Of a stretch of 60,718 bases of DNA, positions 36,807 through 45,702 are shown piece by piece. The stretch's first letter is position 1. The number at the start of each line of letters is the position of its first letter. The translations under genes and the position numbers were made by a program. The stretch is from M3007 sp044350415 (GTDB lineage: Bacteria > Bacteroidota > Bacteroidia > Chitinophagales > Saprospiraceae), in assembly GCA_044350415.1 (NCBI GenBank), contig JBILHQ010000007.1, positions 1-60,718 on the forward strand, in the 5' to 3' direction. The notes beneath the pieces are model-generated. The model saw only the letters and a list, made by a program, of their open reading frames with translations, made no database searches and had not been told where the DNA came from.

Positions 36807-38186
36807 TCAGACAAAACTGAGCCCAGCGTTCAACACACCATTGATCCGGTTAATAATCCGCTCATCGGTGGTGTTGGCCGCAATATCCTGAATAACTGCA
36901 AGCTCATTGATGCCGGGTAGTTTCTGCCCGGTATCAATATTTGATTGTGCTGCTACATTGTTGATGGCAGTAGCAAAAAGCCGACTCATACCTCCCACAC
37001 CCTGATTAATGGCAATCGCAATTACGACTGTCAATGCGGCCTCCGAATTGATGACATCAACGAGACGGGGAATCGAAATGCGTATACCGCCCAGTGTAAG
37101 GTTTAATTTAAAATTGAGTGCGGTTTGGACGTACAGATCATTGGCCATTCGTATTTGTTCTCTCACTAAGGAGGGTTCAAAACCGGCCTGAATAAATGCC
37201 CCACAAAGTCGTACATCCCGCTGTACAAACAACCAGGCATCATCTCCCCGCAGTTTGTTACCCGTATAGTCAAGCACGGTCACCATTCCCGCTTCCGTAT
37301 CAATACCAACCCTTTTAAATATCCGGTTAAAAGCCTCCGGCGCGTTCAGTTCCATACTGGCCATCACCCGATTAAGGCTCGCCCCGACGGCGGATGCACC
37401 TGCAAACTGAATAAATCCATAAGAAAAAATCCCCTTGTCGTAACTATTGATCGCATCAAATTTACCCTCATGAACGGAGACAAACTGTAATGCTTTAGCG
37501 ACCTGTGGCGTCACTCCGACCGACTGAATGGTGTCCGTATCCAATGCTATTTGTGATTGTCCGCCATACATAAGACCATTGGAAAAAATAGTGTGTATCG
37601 AGTTGACATGGTCCCGAAGGATGGCAGTTACCACAGCCCCCCCATTAACCTTTACCCGCAATAAAAAGCGCTGAAAACCAGTTTCGGAAATGATCTCCGG
37701 GACAAATTCCGCCCTGGCTGCTTCAACACCAAAAGTACCGCTGCCCGAATTGATCGGTGGCGTCGGCAAAGGAGTTGGTGGCAGGGGCTGAACAGGCGGC
37801 AATGGAGGGGTACCGTTACCGGCTGATGCACCTAACTGTAGCACCTGTCCGATACTTAAATTATTTGATGTCAGGCCATTGCGTTTCTTAATGGCATTAA
37901 CAGTCGTCTTGAATTGCCGTGCTATTTTTGAAAGGGTATCGCCAGCAACCACCCTGTAAGTTACATTGCTGCTATTACTGGCTGGAGGGGTTACAGGTGG
38001 CGGTACAACTAGAGGTGGAGTCGTTACACCACCTGATGCCGTCAATTTTAGGGTTTGGCCAATACTTAAATTATTAGAGGCGAGTCCATTGATCTTTTTC
38101 AGGGCATCTACAGTGGTACTGAATTGGCGGGCAATTTTAAAGAGCGTATCGCCTGCGATAACGCGGTATGTAGTGGGCTTAGGCAT
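36807..38186 (-). CDS. Double-LysM protein with lysozyme-like domain, no signal peptide
   Basis: 459 residues from ATG 38184-38186. Two LysM domains (TYRVIAGDTLFKIARQFSTT and TYRVVAGDTLSKIARQFKTT, each closing in 'LSIGQxLxL') are joined by Pro-rich linkers. The ~280-residue C-terminal domain contains FVSVHEGKFDAINSYDKG with IFSYGFIQFAGAS. This resembles lysozyme-like hydrolases in which the Glu of HEG is catalytic. No Sec signal or T9SS domain is present: the mature LysM starts at residue 6. Export by a non-Sec route or by cell lysis is possible; this is inference. It converges on the DUF2911 gene. Confidence 0.87.
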   Translation of the reverse strand: MPKPTTYRVIAGDTLFKIARQFSTTVDALKKINGLASNNLSIGQTLKLTASGGVTTPPLVVPPPVTPPASNSSNVTYRVVAGDTLSKIARQFKTTVNAIKKRNGLTSNNLSIGQVLQLGASAGNGTPPLPPVQPLPPTPLPTPPINSGSGTFGVEAARAEFVPEIISETGFQRFLLRVKVNGGAVVTAILRDHVNSIHTIFSNGLMYGGQSQIALDTDTIQSVGVTPQVAKALQFVSVHEGKFDAINSYDKGIFSYGFIQFAGASAVGASLNRVMASMELNAPEAFNRIFKRVGIDTEAGMVTVLDYTGNKLRGDDAWLFVQRDVRLCGAFIQAGFEPSLVREQIRMANDLYVQTALNFKLNLTLGGIRISIPRLVDVINSEAALTVVIAIAINQGVGGMSRLFATAINNVAAQSNIDTGQKLPGINELAVIQDIAANTTDERIINRINGVLNAGLSFV

Positions 38187-38211
38187 ATAATTGTTTTTTG
38201 CTGTAAAAAAA

Positions 38212-38282
38212 TTGTTGCTGTGAAAGGCCATCCGGCAAATCCCGCAAGGCAGAACTGGCCGGATGGCCTTTCACCGCAACAA
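38212..38282. repeat. 25-bp near-perfect inverted repeat upstream of LysM gene
   Basis: Arms 38212-38236 and 38258-38282 match in 24 of 25 positions (core GTGAAAGGCCATCCGGC). The loop is 21 bases. The gap 38187-38576 holds no gene. The structure lies 26 bases before the LysM start codon and would fold in its leader. Confidence 0.75.
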
Positions 38283-38576
38283 CCTGGATACAAACAGCCT
38301 AACGAATTTATATACAGTTTTGATATTGCATTTTTAATATTCCGGAAAAAAATTTCCCCTGTAATTGTGCCCAAATAATGGCTATCCAAGTCCGGTTACA
38401 GGAAAAGTAAAGTATTATCAGTAATTTTTTCTCTCCTTTTGCAGGAAACTGCTTAGATTTACGCCGTACAATCGCAATATCTGCATAGCACCCCATTCAG
38501 TGCCTTGAAAATTTGGGCATTATTTTTTTCGCTACTTCAGTATTTCGCTTTTTTTTGTCACTCTCAATTTTTATTA

Positions 38577-39056
38577 ATGAATATTTTCGTAGCAAAATTA
38601 AATTACGACACCAATGAAGCCGACCTCCGGGCGTCGTTTGAACAGTACGGTGAAGTCAGTTCCTGTTCGCTTATTTTTGATAAATTTACAAGTCGCTCTA
38701 AAGGCTTTGGTTTTATAGAAATGCCCAATGATGATGAAGCACAAAATGCCATCAACGCACTCGATGAAACCGAGTTAGATGGACACACCATTGTGGTAAA
38801 GAAAGCAGAACCACGTGAAAACCGTCCACCAAGTGGCGGTAATCGCGGCGGTGGCGGTGGTTATGGCGGCGGTGGCGGCGGTAATCGCGGCGGTGGCGGC
38901 GGTTATGGCGGCGGTGGTAATCGCGGCGGTGGTGGTGGTTACGGCGGCGGCGGTGGCGGTAATCGCGGCGGCGGCGGTGGTTATGGCGGCGGCGGCGGTA
39001 ATCGCGGCGGTGGCGGTGGCAACCGTGGTGGTGACGGTGGCGGTAACCGTTACTAA
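38577..39056 (+). CDS. Glycine-rich RRM RNA-binding protein
   Basis: 159 residues from ATG 38577; a TTG at 38505 would add a hydrophobic stretch that is not part of this family. One RRM domain is present with RNP2 IFVAKL (3-8) and RNP1 KGFGFIEM (42-49). A tail of about 75 residues repeats GGNRGGGGGYGGGG. This is the bacterial class of Rbp-like proteins thought to act as RNA chaperones, often under cold stress. The tail resembles eukaryotic RGG boxes. A strong terminator follows. Confidence 0.95.
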   Translation: MNIFVAKLNYDTNEADLRASFEQYGEVSSCSLIFDKFTSRSKGFGFIEMPNDDEAQNAINALDETELDGHTIVVKKAEPRENRPPSGGNRGGGGGYGGGGGGNRGGGGGYGGGGNRGGGGGYGGGGGGNRGGGGGYGGGGGNRGGGGGNRGGDGGGNRY

Positions 39057-39106
39057 TCAGTAGCGGCTCTTAGCACAATTCTGATAAATTGTTCTTTAGA
39101 CTTATC

Positions 39107-39146
39107 AAACCTCCCCGAAAGTGAAAAACTTTCGGGGAGGTTTTTT
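39107..39146 (+). terminator. Rho-independent terminator after RRM gene
   Basis: CCTCCCCGAAAGT (39110-39122) pairs perfectly with ACTTTCGGGGAGG (39128-39140) around a GAAAA loop, flanked by AAA and TTTTTT. It could work in both directions. Confidence 0.92.
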
Positions 39147-39149
39147 AGG

Positions 39150-39359
39150 GTGAGGATCATTTATTTGCTTTTTCAAGGCGGTTGTTTTGGACGATGCAAT
39201 TACCTTTTTCCAGCCTTCCAGTGTGAAAGCATCACCAGCACCGTCCTTTTTTACTTTTTCCACCACAGCACCTTGGGCGGGAATACCGGGGTATAGTGGA
39301 GGGTTTGTGAAATGACACCCAAAAACCTTTATCCCAACGAATTGTTCATCCTGACTGAA
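39150..39359 (-). pseudogene. Unidentified coding remnant
   Basis: On the minus strand a frame without start codon reads QDEQFVGIKVFGCHFTNPPL, then GIPAQGAVVEKVKKDGAGDA and FTLEGWKKVIASSKTTALKK. The composition is protein-like, but the frame begins right after a TGA and runs into the RRM terminator. It is probably the tail of a lost gene; I do not recognise it. The stretch 39057-39376 holds nothing else. Confidence 0.3.
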
Positions 39360-39376
39360 TCAGCATAACATTTCCA

Positions 39377-39872
39377 ATGCAACCACGCCACGCTATACCC
39401 GTTCATTTTACTCAAAATCCTGCCCTCGAAACCCTTCTTGTAGCCGACTTTCAGGGTGTTCCCGTCAATGCAGATGGTGGATTTATCAACCTGGAATATC
39501 CGTTTTATCCTTATTTTAAAGATGTTTCGGAGCGAAGGAAAAACGATTTATTGGGGCGGCGACACAGGTTGGGGCAATCATTTTGCGACCGTCAGGAAAT
39601 ATTTTGGCGCGCCGGATATTCACCTGGCGGGCGTTGGGGCTTATCAGCCGGAATGGTTCATGCACCCCAGCCACCTTTCACCAGGCGATGCAGCCAAGGC
39701 CAGACAATTACTTGATTCACAAATGTTTATTCCGATGCACTACGGCACTTTTGACCTTTCGGATGAGCCGATTGGCGATCCGGTAAAGGTATTAAACAGG
39801 TTGGCGCAAACGGATGAATTTTTACAAAACAGAATGAAAATACCTGCCGTTGGAGAAGTGATAGAAATTTGA
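39377..39872 (+). pseudogene. MBL-fold hydrolase (NAPE-PLD-like) with internal deletion
   Basis: The N-terminal piece (39377 to ~39525, NPALETLLVADFQGVPVNAD and GGFINLEYPFYPYFKDV) belongs to the start of NAPE-PLD/UlaG-type metallo-beta-lactamase-fold proteins. The C-terminal piece in another frame (from about 39535: EGKTIYWGGDTGWGNHF, AGVGAYQPEWFMHPSHLSPG, FIPMHYGTFDLSDEP) is the end of the same family. About 150-170 residues between them, including the HxHxDH metal site, are missing. The two ends are joined out of frame. The gene cannot make an active enzyme. Confidence 0.75.
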
Positions 39873-39936
39873 AGAGAAAAGACTTCCCAAATCCTTCGTA
39901 CTCTTGTGCTGCACATTCATCAAATTCAGTAACAAT

Positions 39937-40638
39937 ATGAAACTCCCACTTCTCTTTTCATTATTCACCGCCCTGCTCCTTGCCTGCGGCACGTCTAAAA
40001 AAATATCCGCGGCCGGAAAAAGCCTGTTCAACGGCAAAGACCTCAGCGGCTGGCACAGTGATGTGCCCGACCTTGACAAGAATCCAGCCCTAAAAAACCC
40101 ATTTATTGTCCGAAATGGCTTGTTAGTGAGTCTGGGCACACCCGGCGGCCACCTGATTACAGATGCCATTTACCAAAATTACCGCCTGGAAGTGCAATAC
40201 CGTTTTGCCGGAAAACCCGGCAATTGCGGCGTACTGGTGCACGCTTCCACGCCCCGCGCCCTGTACAGTATGTTCCCTAAATCTATAGAAGTGCAGATGG
40301 AGCACCAAAACGCCGGCGATTTCTGGTGTATTGTCGAAGACATCAGTGTACCGGATATGGAAAAAAGGCGCGGCCCTAAAGCAGAATGGGGAATAACGGA
40401 AGGCAAACAACGCCGGATTGTCAACTTGACGGATGGTTCCGAAAAACCCCTGGGCGAATGGAATACCATGGTCGTTGAATGCCTAGGCAATGCGGTAAAA
40501 GTGTGGATCAATGGCACATTGATCAATTATGGCACCAATGCCACCGCTTCAAAAGGCCAAATCGCTTTACAGGCAGAAGGATCGGAGGTGGAATTTCGAA
40601 AAGTGGAAGTAACGCCTATTACTGCTTTGACTAATTAA
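39937..40638 (+). CDS. 3-keto-disaccharide hydrolase-type (DUF1080) lipoprotein
   Basis: 233 residues from ATG 39937, lipobox LLLAC (about Cys17). The DUF1080 signature 'SLFNGKDLSGWHSD' is followed by 'FIVRNGLLVSLGTPGGHLIT', YRLEVQYRF and the end AEGSEVEFRKVEVTPI. It is a LamG-like beta-sandwich acting on, or binding, sugars after 3-keto modification. A second paralogue lies at 56380-57234. It converges on the CDGSH gene through a palindromic terminator. Confidence 0.88.
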   Translation: MKLPLLFSLFTALLLACGTSKKISAAGKSLFNGKDLSGWHSDVPDLDKNPALKNPFIVRNGLLVSLGTPGGHLITDAIYQNYRLEVQYRFAGKPGNCGVLVHASTPRALYSMFPKSIEVQMEHQNAGDFWCIVEDISVPDMEKRRGPKAEWGITEGKQRRIVNLTDGSEKPLGEWNTMVVECLGNAVKVWINGTLINYGTNATASKGQIALQAEGSEVEFRKVEVTPITALTN

Positions 40639-40645
40639 AGGTAAA

Positions 40646-40729
40646 TGTAACTATCCAGCTGCCCCTGGCGGCATGAAAGTAAATAAAATGCTAAAGATTT
40701 TTTCCGCCAAAGGCGGCTAGATAGTTACA
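40646..40729. terminator. Bidirectional hairpin element between convergent genes, copy 1
   Basis: TGTAACTATCCAGCTGCC (40646-40663) pairs with 40712-40729 in 16 of 18 positions, and an inner CCGCC/GGCGG stem strengthens it. It shares AACTAT-CAGC-GCC with the hairpin at 55237-55281. Both sit between convergent genes. Confidence 0.6.
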
Positions 40730-40735
40730 GGCAAA

Positions 40736-40960
40736 TTACACCTTTTTGGGTGGCAAATTAAATGCGACCGCCTCATGGTCGAGATGGTCCCTGTGCGCAC
40801 CGTCGCAAAAAGGTTTATTTTTAGATAAGCCGCAACGGCACAAACCGAGGGAAGTCCTGCCTTCCAGGCCATAAACATTGCCTTGTGGGTCCACAATTTC
40901 AAAATCGCCCTCTACTTTAAGTGAGCCGTTGGAATTTACTGTAATTTTAGTCGTCGCCAT
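40736..40960 (-). CDS. CDGSH iron-sulfur domain protein
   Basis: 74 residues from ATG 40960; an upstream in-frame start at 41032 adds an unrelated stretch. The [2Fe-2S] ligands of the CDGSH type are C41, C43, C52 and H56 in LCRCGLSKNKPFCDGAH. The single domain, small size and lack of signal suit a cytosolic redox or cluster-transfer protein of the mitoNEET-like family. Confidence 0.93.
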   Translation of the reverse strand: MATTKITVNSNGSLKVEGDFEIVDPQGNVYGLEGRTSLGLCRCGLSKNKPFCDGAHRDHLDHEAVAFNLPPKKV

Positions 40961-41115
40961 ACAATTGAATTTAAATTTCCGCGAAGGTATAAACAATCTT
41001 CGAATACAGCCGGTTAAGCAAAGATGGGGCAAATGAGACAGGTCATTAGTCAGATGATTGCCATTTCAGAAAAAGAAATGGAAGGAATGACACAACATCG
41101 AAACACTTCACATTA

Positions 41116-41880
41116 ATGGGAGATTTTTTAGAGATTTTGAAAAGCAAAAACGAACCGTTGTATTACTTCGGTTTAATCTGTCTGATAGCAGCAGCATTGT
41201 GTTTCGTTCTCGCCAAAACGACACCAACACAAGTCATGGGTACCAATGCCTGGTACAAACCGTTCAAGTTTTTGTTATCCACCACCCTTTTAGTGTGGGC
41301 CATGGCCTGGTATATGCAATACTTAGACAATGCCAATGCGGTACTGTATTATTCCTGGGGGATGATTGTCCTGCTCGGATTTGAAGACATCTATATCGCC
41401 TTACAAGCAAGCCGTGGAATGTTATCGCATTTTAACCTGAGCACGCCTTTTTACGCCGGTATGTTTTCGCTGATGGCTTTTGCATCGGCAACCATTGCCT
41501 TCTGGACAGCCTATATTGGGATTCTGTTTTTCATCAACAAAGTGGCAGACATCCCTGATGCCTATTTATGGGGAATCCGGTTAGGCATTTTTTGTTTTGT
41601 AATCTTCTCGTTACAAGGCTTCGCTATGGGTGCCCGGCTGGCGCATACGGTTGGAGCCCCCGATGGAAGTGCCGGCTTGCCGGTAGTCAACTGGAGCAAA
41701 AAATATGGAGATTTGCGGATAGCACACTTTTTAGGGATGCATGCTTTACAAATCATTCCATTGTTGTCGTTCTATTTGGCCAGAAATGTAAAAATGGTGG
41801 TATTGATCAGTGTTGTTTATGTCATGGTAACGGCGGGATTATTTTTCCAGGCCTTACAAGGGAAACCTTTAACTCAATAA
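41116..41880 (+). CDS. Seven-helix integral membrane protein, unknown
   Basis: 254 residues with about seven hydrophobic segments (YYFGLICLIAAALCFVLA, FLLSTTLLVWAMAWYM, LYYSWGMIVLLGFEDIYIAL, MFSLMAFASATIAFWTAYIG, LGIFCFVIFSLQGFAM, FLGMHALQIIPLLSFYLA, MVVLISVVYVMVTAGLFF). Loops contain 'PFKF', 'QGFAMGARLAHTVGAPDG' and DLRIAHFLGMHALQ with two His and a preceding Arg. I do not recognise a named family; haem or metal binding by the histidines is possible but unproved. Confidence 0.85.
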   Translation: MGDFLEILKSKNEPLYYFGLICLIAAALCFVLAKTTPTQVMGTNAWYKPFKFLLSTTLLVWAMAWYMQYLDNANAVLYYSWGMIVLLGFEDIYIALQASRGMLSHFNLSTPFYAGMFSLMAFASATIAFWTAYIGILFFINKVADIPDAYLWGIRLGIFCFVIFSLQGFAMGARLAHTVGAPDGSAGLPVVNWSKKYGDLRIAHFLGMHALQIIPLLSFYLARNVKMVVLISVVYVMVTAGLFFQALQGKPLTQ

Positions 41881-42009
41881 ATGTTGCTGGGTTACTGGTT
41901 TCTGATTGTTCAGTATTCTCCCTGATGACGGCCATTAGATAAATATTTATCAACCGGCCAGAAACCTCGTAACCAGATTTGCATCACACCAATTTAAACG
42001 CAACCTTGC

Positions 42010-42660
42010 ATGACGTACTACAAAACCATTAACGGCATCAGGTACGACCGCAGCCTGCTCGATGCTGCTGAAGTATTTACCAAAGGCCGTGGAGAATCCC
42101 GTATTTTCCTGGAAGAAATCCAACAATTGTACCAACAAGCAGGAAATGTCAAGGCCATCACCAGTACGGAGCGCATAACCCTTGAATACATCAGTAAAAC
42201 CTTCAACCTCACCGATAAAGCGCAACGATGGCTGGCTGAAAAATGGCCGGAGCCTTCTGATGGTACCGCAACTATCATTAACAATATCCTTCGGATTGAA
42301 TACGAACTTTCTGATATTCAATACCAGATCAATGACAATATCGTCAGTCAATATGCTGGTGGCTCCCGCGACCCTTCGGCGGTGATACGGGGTTCGGCCG
42401 CTCTTAAAATCTTACCTGAATCACGGTACATCATCGCTGATCTCTCCGGATTCCACGCAGGCCACTCCCCTCCCCTATGAGATGGGCATATCAGTTTCTG
42501 GCCTAATGTTCCGGAGGAAAATATTGCACCGAATGGGGAATCCGCCGATCAAAACTGGATTTTCAGAGCCGTACTACAAAACTTAGCCGACCACTATTTC
42601 TGGATCATTATTCAGCGCCGCCCCGATGATGACCAACGCCCGTACAACTATAGCAGTTAG
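42010..42660 (+). pseudogene. Small cytosolic protein interrupted by in-frame TGA
   Basis: 156 codons (MTYYKTINGIRYDRSLLDAA ...) end at TGA 42478-42480. The same frame continues for another 59 codons to TAG 42658-42660 with fully protein-like sequence (DGHISFWPNVPEENIAPNGE ... NWIFRAVLQNLADHYFWIII). The smooth join HAGHSPPL * DGHISFWP indicates one original gene of 216 codons. A CGA arginine codon changed to TGA is the simplest cause. The family is unknown to me. The short product could still be made. Confidence 0.7.
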
Positions 42661-42679
42661 CCTTAGAGAGATATTCTAT

Positions 42680-43726
42680 TTACTGACAGGTACAATTTGC
42701 ATCTGTCAATACAGTCGTCTGTACGACTAAATTCCCTGGCGGCGCACCGACGGGCACACACACCTGAAACATAGCAACATTCGTTGAATATGATTGTATT
42801 ATAGGTGAAGCGCCTGTATTATAGGTGAGTGAAAACGGTGCTGTACCTGTAAAAGTTGCAACGACTGAAGTACAGCCTCCCGCACAAACATCGGGATTCG
42901 TAACTGTCAGGACAACGCTCGGAGCGGGCACTACAGTTACCACCACCTCATCTGTGTCAGTTCCACAACCCGGAGATGTCACTGTCACTGTATAGGTAGT
43001 TGTCATTACTGGCATCACCATAGTACTGGCAGTAGTAGTGCCAGTACTCCACGCGTAGGTGCCACCACCTGTCGCGGTAAGACTAGTAGTCAATCCTGAA
43101 CACCTGATGACATCAGGGCCGGCATTGGCCACAGGTGGTGCACCATTCAGGTTAAAAGTAATGGACCAACTGATCAACTCACCGATATCGGCGATTACAT
43201 AATCATTAATATGCAGCGTCCATGCACCGTCTCCACTCAGTCCGTTGTAGGTATTGGCAAAAGTATGTGTACCAAGTGGTGGCACATTGCTATAGGGGTT
43301 GTTCAGATTTGTCACGCGGCCTTCGGGCCTGAAATTACCGGTGTATGGTGGCGATCCGCTTGTAATAAAATTACTTGCCTGATCAGAAAACACAGTATTC
43401 GTATAATTATCGCCTCCTCCGCCATTGCCCGTAGAAAGTTCCAATACTTGTCCGCCTGGACCGATCAACAAAATACCGATATCACCAACCCAGGTGTGGG
43501 TAAGGTTGATGGTGACATTTTCGATGGTTACACAGCCTCCAATAATACCAACCCCTGCCACCGTGCAAGGGGACTGAGTTACCCCAATGGTTTGGCTGGG
43601 GGCACCTGGTGGAATTGGCAAATTGCCCGTTCCTGTAAAGGTAATCAGTTGTGAAAATGCTGTTCCATAGCAAAACACCAATACGCCCAGGAGGGTATTT
43701 TTCCAATTAAAATTGCTTAAGTTCAT
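42680..43726 (-). CDS. Secreted protein with P-domain and Ig-like modules, no sorting domain
   Basis: 348 residues with signal peptide (TLLGVLVFCYGTAFSQ). Residues 30-200 form a proprotein-convertase P-domain-like sandwich (VTINLTHTWVGDIGILLIGP ... GTHTFANTYNGLSGDGAWTL ... ISWSITFNL). Two Ig-like modules of the T9SS-protein kind follow (CSGLTTSLTATGGGTYAWST; CAGGCTSVVATFTGTAPFSL). The protein stops abruptly at DANCTCQ. This is where the CxC..AG linker to a further module begins in the 1570-residue protein of this window. No T9SS sorting domain is present, so it looks C-terminally truncated or uses a partner. Confidence 0.82.
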   Translation of the reverse strand: MNLSNFNWKNTLLGVLVFCYGTAFSQLITFTGTGNLPIPPGAPSQTIGVTQSPCTVAGVGIIGGCVTIENVTINLTHTWVGDIGILLIGPGGQVLELSTGNGGGGDNYTNTVFSDQASNFITSGSPPYTGNFRPEGRVTNLNNPYSNVPPLGTHTFANTYNGLSGDGAWTLHINDYVIADIGELISWSITFNLNGAPPVANAGPDVIRCSGLTTSLTATGGGTYAWSTGTTTASTMVMPVMTTTYTVTVTSPGCGTDTDEVVVTVVPAPSVVLTVTNPDVCAGGCTSVVATFTGTAPFSLTYNTGASPIIQSYSTNVAMFQVCVPVGAPPGNLVVQTTVLTDANCTCQ

Positions 43727-43854
43727 ACAAAATCATTACATTATTGTACAGGAATCTGCCGAATTAACGTCAAAATAATTACTTATACCCGAATGACCTT
43801 TTATGTTCCGGACAGTCAGGCTTAAATATCATCATTAGTTTTTTTAAATGAAAT

Positions 43855-45702
43855 TTACTGACAGGTACAATTCGCACTTGTCAGTGCTACGGCCTGCACC
43901 ACCCAACTTCCCAGTGGAGTAGCCGCTGGCGCACATACTGTAAAGGAACCGGTATTGGCAGAAAAAGTCTGGGTTGCAGTACCTCCCACACTAGCGTAAG
44001 TAAGTGCGAAGGGCGGCGTTCCTGTAAAAGATGCTGTGACCAGCGTGCAACTTCCCGCACAGAAACTAGGATTCCCCGCAAATAAAGCCACCGTCGGTAA
44101 GGGGCGCCACACTAAGGAAATGGCATTGGAGAAATCGAGGCAGGGATCTGCTAAATTCACATTGCCGCCTATATTATTGCCAGCGACTGCGGCGACATAA
44201 TAGGTTACGCCGGTTTGCATAGGAGGTACGAAGGAGAAATTCGGTGTATTACTGGTCGCAATTATACTGCCTGAGGGATCATTGGGGTTAGTAAGAAGGA
44301 CAAAACGCAGCAGGTCATTATTGTCGAGTATCTGATCCCCATTATGTATAAAAGCCGCAGGTACATTGGTACAGAAAGCCAAAACTTGTGGCAACACTGA
44401 TCCTGCATCTGTGATACAACATGGAGGCCCGGTGCAACGGTCCATTTCGGAAAGTGGTGCCGAAAGCAAGGTAGTTGCCGATAATGTACCAACAGGTGCA
44501 GCAACCGTTGCGAAATTATTGACCGGAGCAGAGGGGGTTACAGTTTGTGCCACTACACCCAATACCGTTGGGCAACAGCCAGCCACCTCTCCTGCGCCGT
44601 CGATTTTGAGAATGAAAAAATCTCCTCCAGCTGTGCCCACTGCCAGATAACCACCGTCGGGGGTCGGGCGTACATGCCGCATGTGTCCGGTAGTTCCATA
44701 AGTATATGATTTGGACCATTCTACACCACCACTGCTATTGGTTTTGACTAGAATGGCTTCAGGCGTATCACCACTGATATTCCAGGGAGTAAATACAAAA
44801 CCACCATCAGGACAATTTTCAATAGAGATACGGTAGTTACCCCCGGCAACCGGATAGGTTTTTGCCCATGCCAAACTTCCTGCGGCGGTAAAACTTAAAA
44901 TCCAGGGCTGTAATTGGCTGCCACCCGAATATGACCAAGTTGCATCAGAAGCCACCATACCGCTGCCACCTGGTTTGAGATTATACACCACTTCATTTCC
45001 CGAACCGCTGACCGTAGTAGCCGATTGAATGCCCCCGCCACTGTTCAACTTTACCAGATACGCCTCCTGCGTGCCGGCAAAACATCCTCCACTCACCCAT
45101 ATATCGCCATTGGCTGCTGCCAGCGGTTCGCCAGCGTAATCACCGCCACCCAATCCGTAGGCGTTACACCAGACATTCACACCATTAAAATCTACTTTTT
45201 GTATTAACCAATCCGCCGCGCCAGCGCCGAGGCTTGTGGTGGCACCCGACAAAATATACCCATCCGATACTTCACAAAAACCGCTGCCCTGATCAATATT
45301 GCCTCCACCTGTAGTCCTCTGCCACAATAAATTGCCACTCAAATCTAATTTCACCGTAAAAAAATCAGCGCCTCCTGCTCCAGAGCTGCTGGTTTCCCCA
45401 AACGCCACCAAATTGCCATCGCTGGTATATTTAATCATTCTGAACAGGTCGGTGCCGCTTCCTCCCAATGCCTGACTCCATTCAACAGCACCAGTGGCAG
45501 AAAACTTGACCACCATAGCGTCTACGCCGCCTAATCCTCCACCAGTAGTGCTGCCCGCGATAACAAAACTCCCGTCAGGTAATACTTCTACCCAACGCGC
45601 CTCATCAATTCCGGAAGTACCGTAAGTTTTTTTAAATGTACCCTGCGCCACAGCCAGTTGCCACAAGGCTAATAAAAGGATCGTTATTGGATAAATTTTC
45701 AT
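43855..45702 (-). CDS. Secreted propeller plus Ig-like protein, no sorting domain
   Basis: 615 residues with signal peptide (IYPITILLLALWQLAVAQ). Residues 20-370 are a beta-propeller of repeats such as 'DEARWVEVLPDGSFVIAGST' and GGADFFTVKLDLSGNLLWQR. After CCITDAGSV come the same Ig-like modules seen at 2675-7387 ('DNNDLLRFVLLTNPNDPSGS', 'MQTGVTYYVAAVAGNN'). It ends at SANCTCQ, like its neighbour, again without a sorting domain. The last 19 bases including the stop are identical in both genes. Its start region is duplicated (see 45674-45789). Confidence 0.88.
   Translation of the reverse strand: MKIYPITILLLALWQLAVAQGTFKKTYGTSGIDEARWVEVLPDGSFVIAGSTTGGGLGGVDAMVVKFSATGAVEWSQALGGSGTDLFRMIKYTSDGNLVAFGETSSSGAGGADFFTVKLDLSGNLLWQRTTGGGNIDQGSGFCEVSDGYILSGATTSLGAGAADWLIQKVDFNGVNVWCNAYGLGGGDYAGEPLAAANGDIWVSGGCFAGTQEAYLVKLNSGGGIQSATTVSGSGNEVVYNLKPGGSGMVASDATWSYSGGSQLQPWILSFTAAGSLAWAKTYPVAGGNYRISIENCPDGGFVFTPWNISGDTPEAILVKTNSSGGVEWSKSYTYGTTGHMRHVRPTPDGGYLAVGTAGGDFFILKIDGAGEVAGCCPTVLGVVAQTVTPSAPVNNFATVAAPVGTLSATTLLSAPLSEMDRCTGPPCCITDAGSVLPQVLAFCTNVPAAFIHNGDQILDNNDLLRFVLLTNPNDPSGSIIATSNTPNFSFVPPMQTGVTYYVAAVAGNNIGGNVNLADPCLDFSNAISLVWRPLPTVALFAGNPSFCAGSCTLVTASFTGTPPFALTYASVGGTATQTFSANTGSFTVCAPAATPLGSWVVQAVALTSANCTCQ

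Noticed and set aside
38815..39063. An 82-codon Ala/Val-rich frame overlapping the RRM gene
   Set aside because: It is the +1 frame of GGC/GGT repeats and has no independent support.
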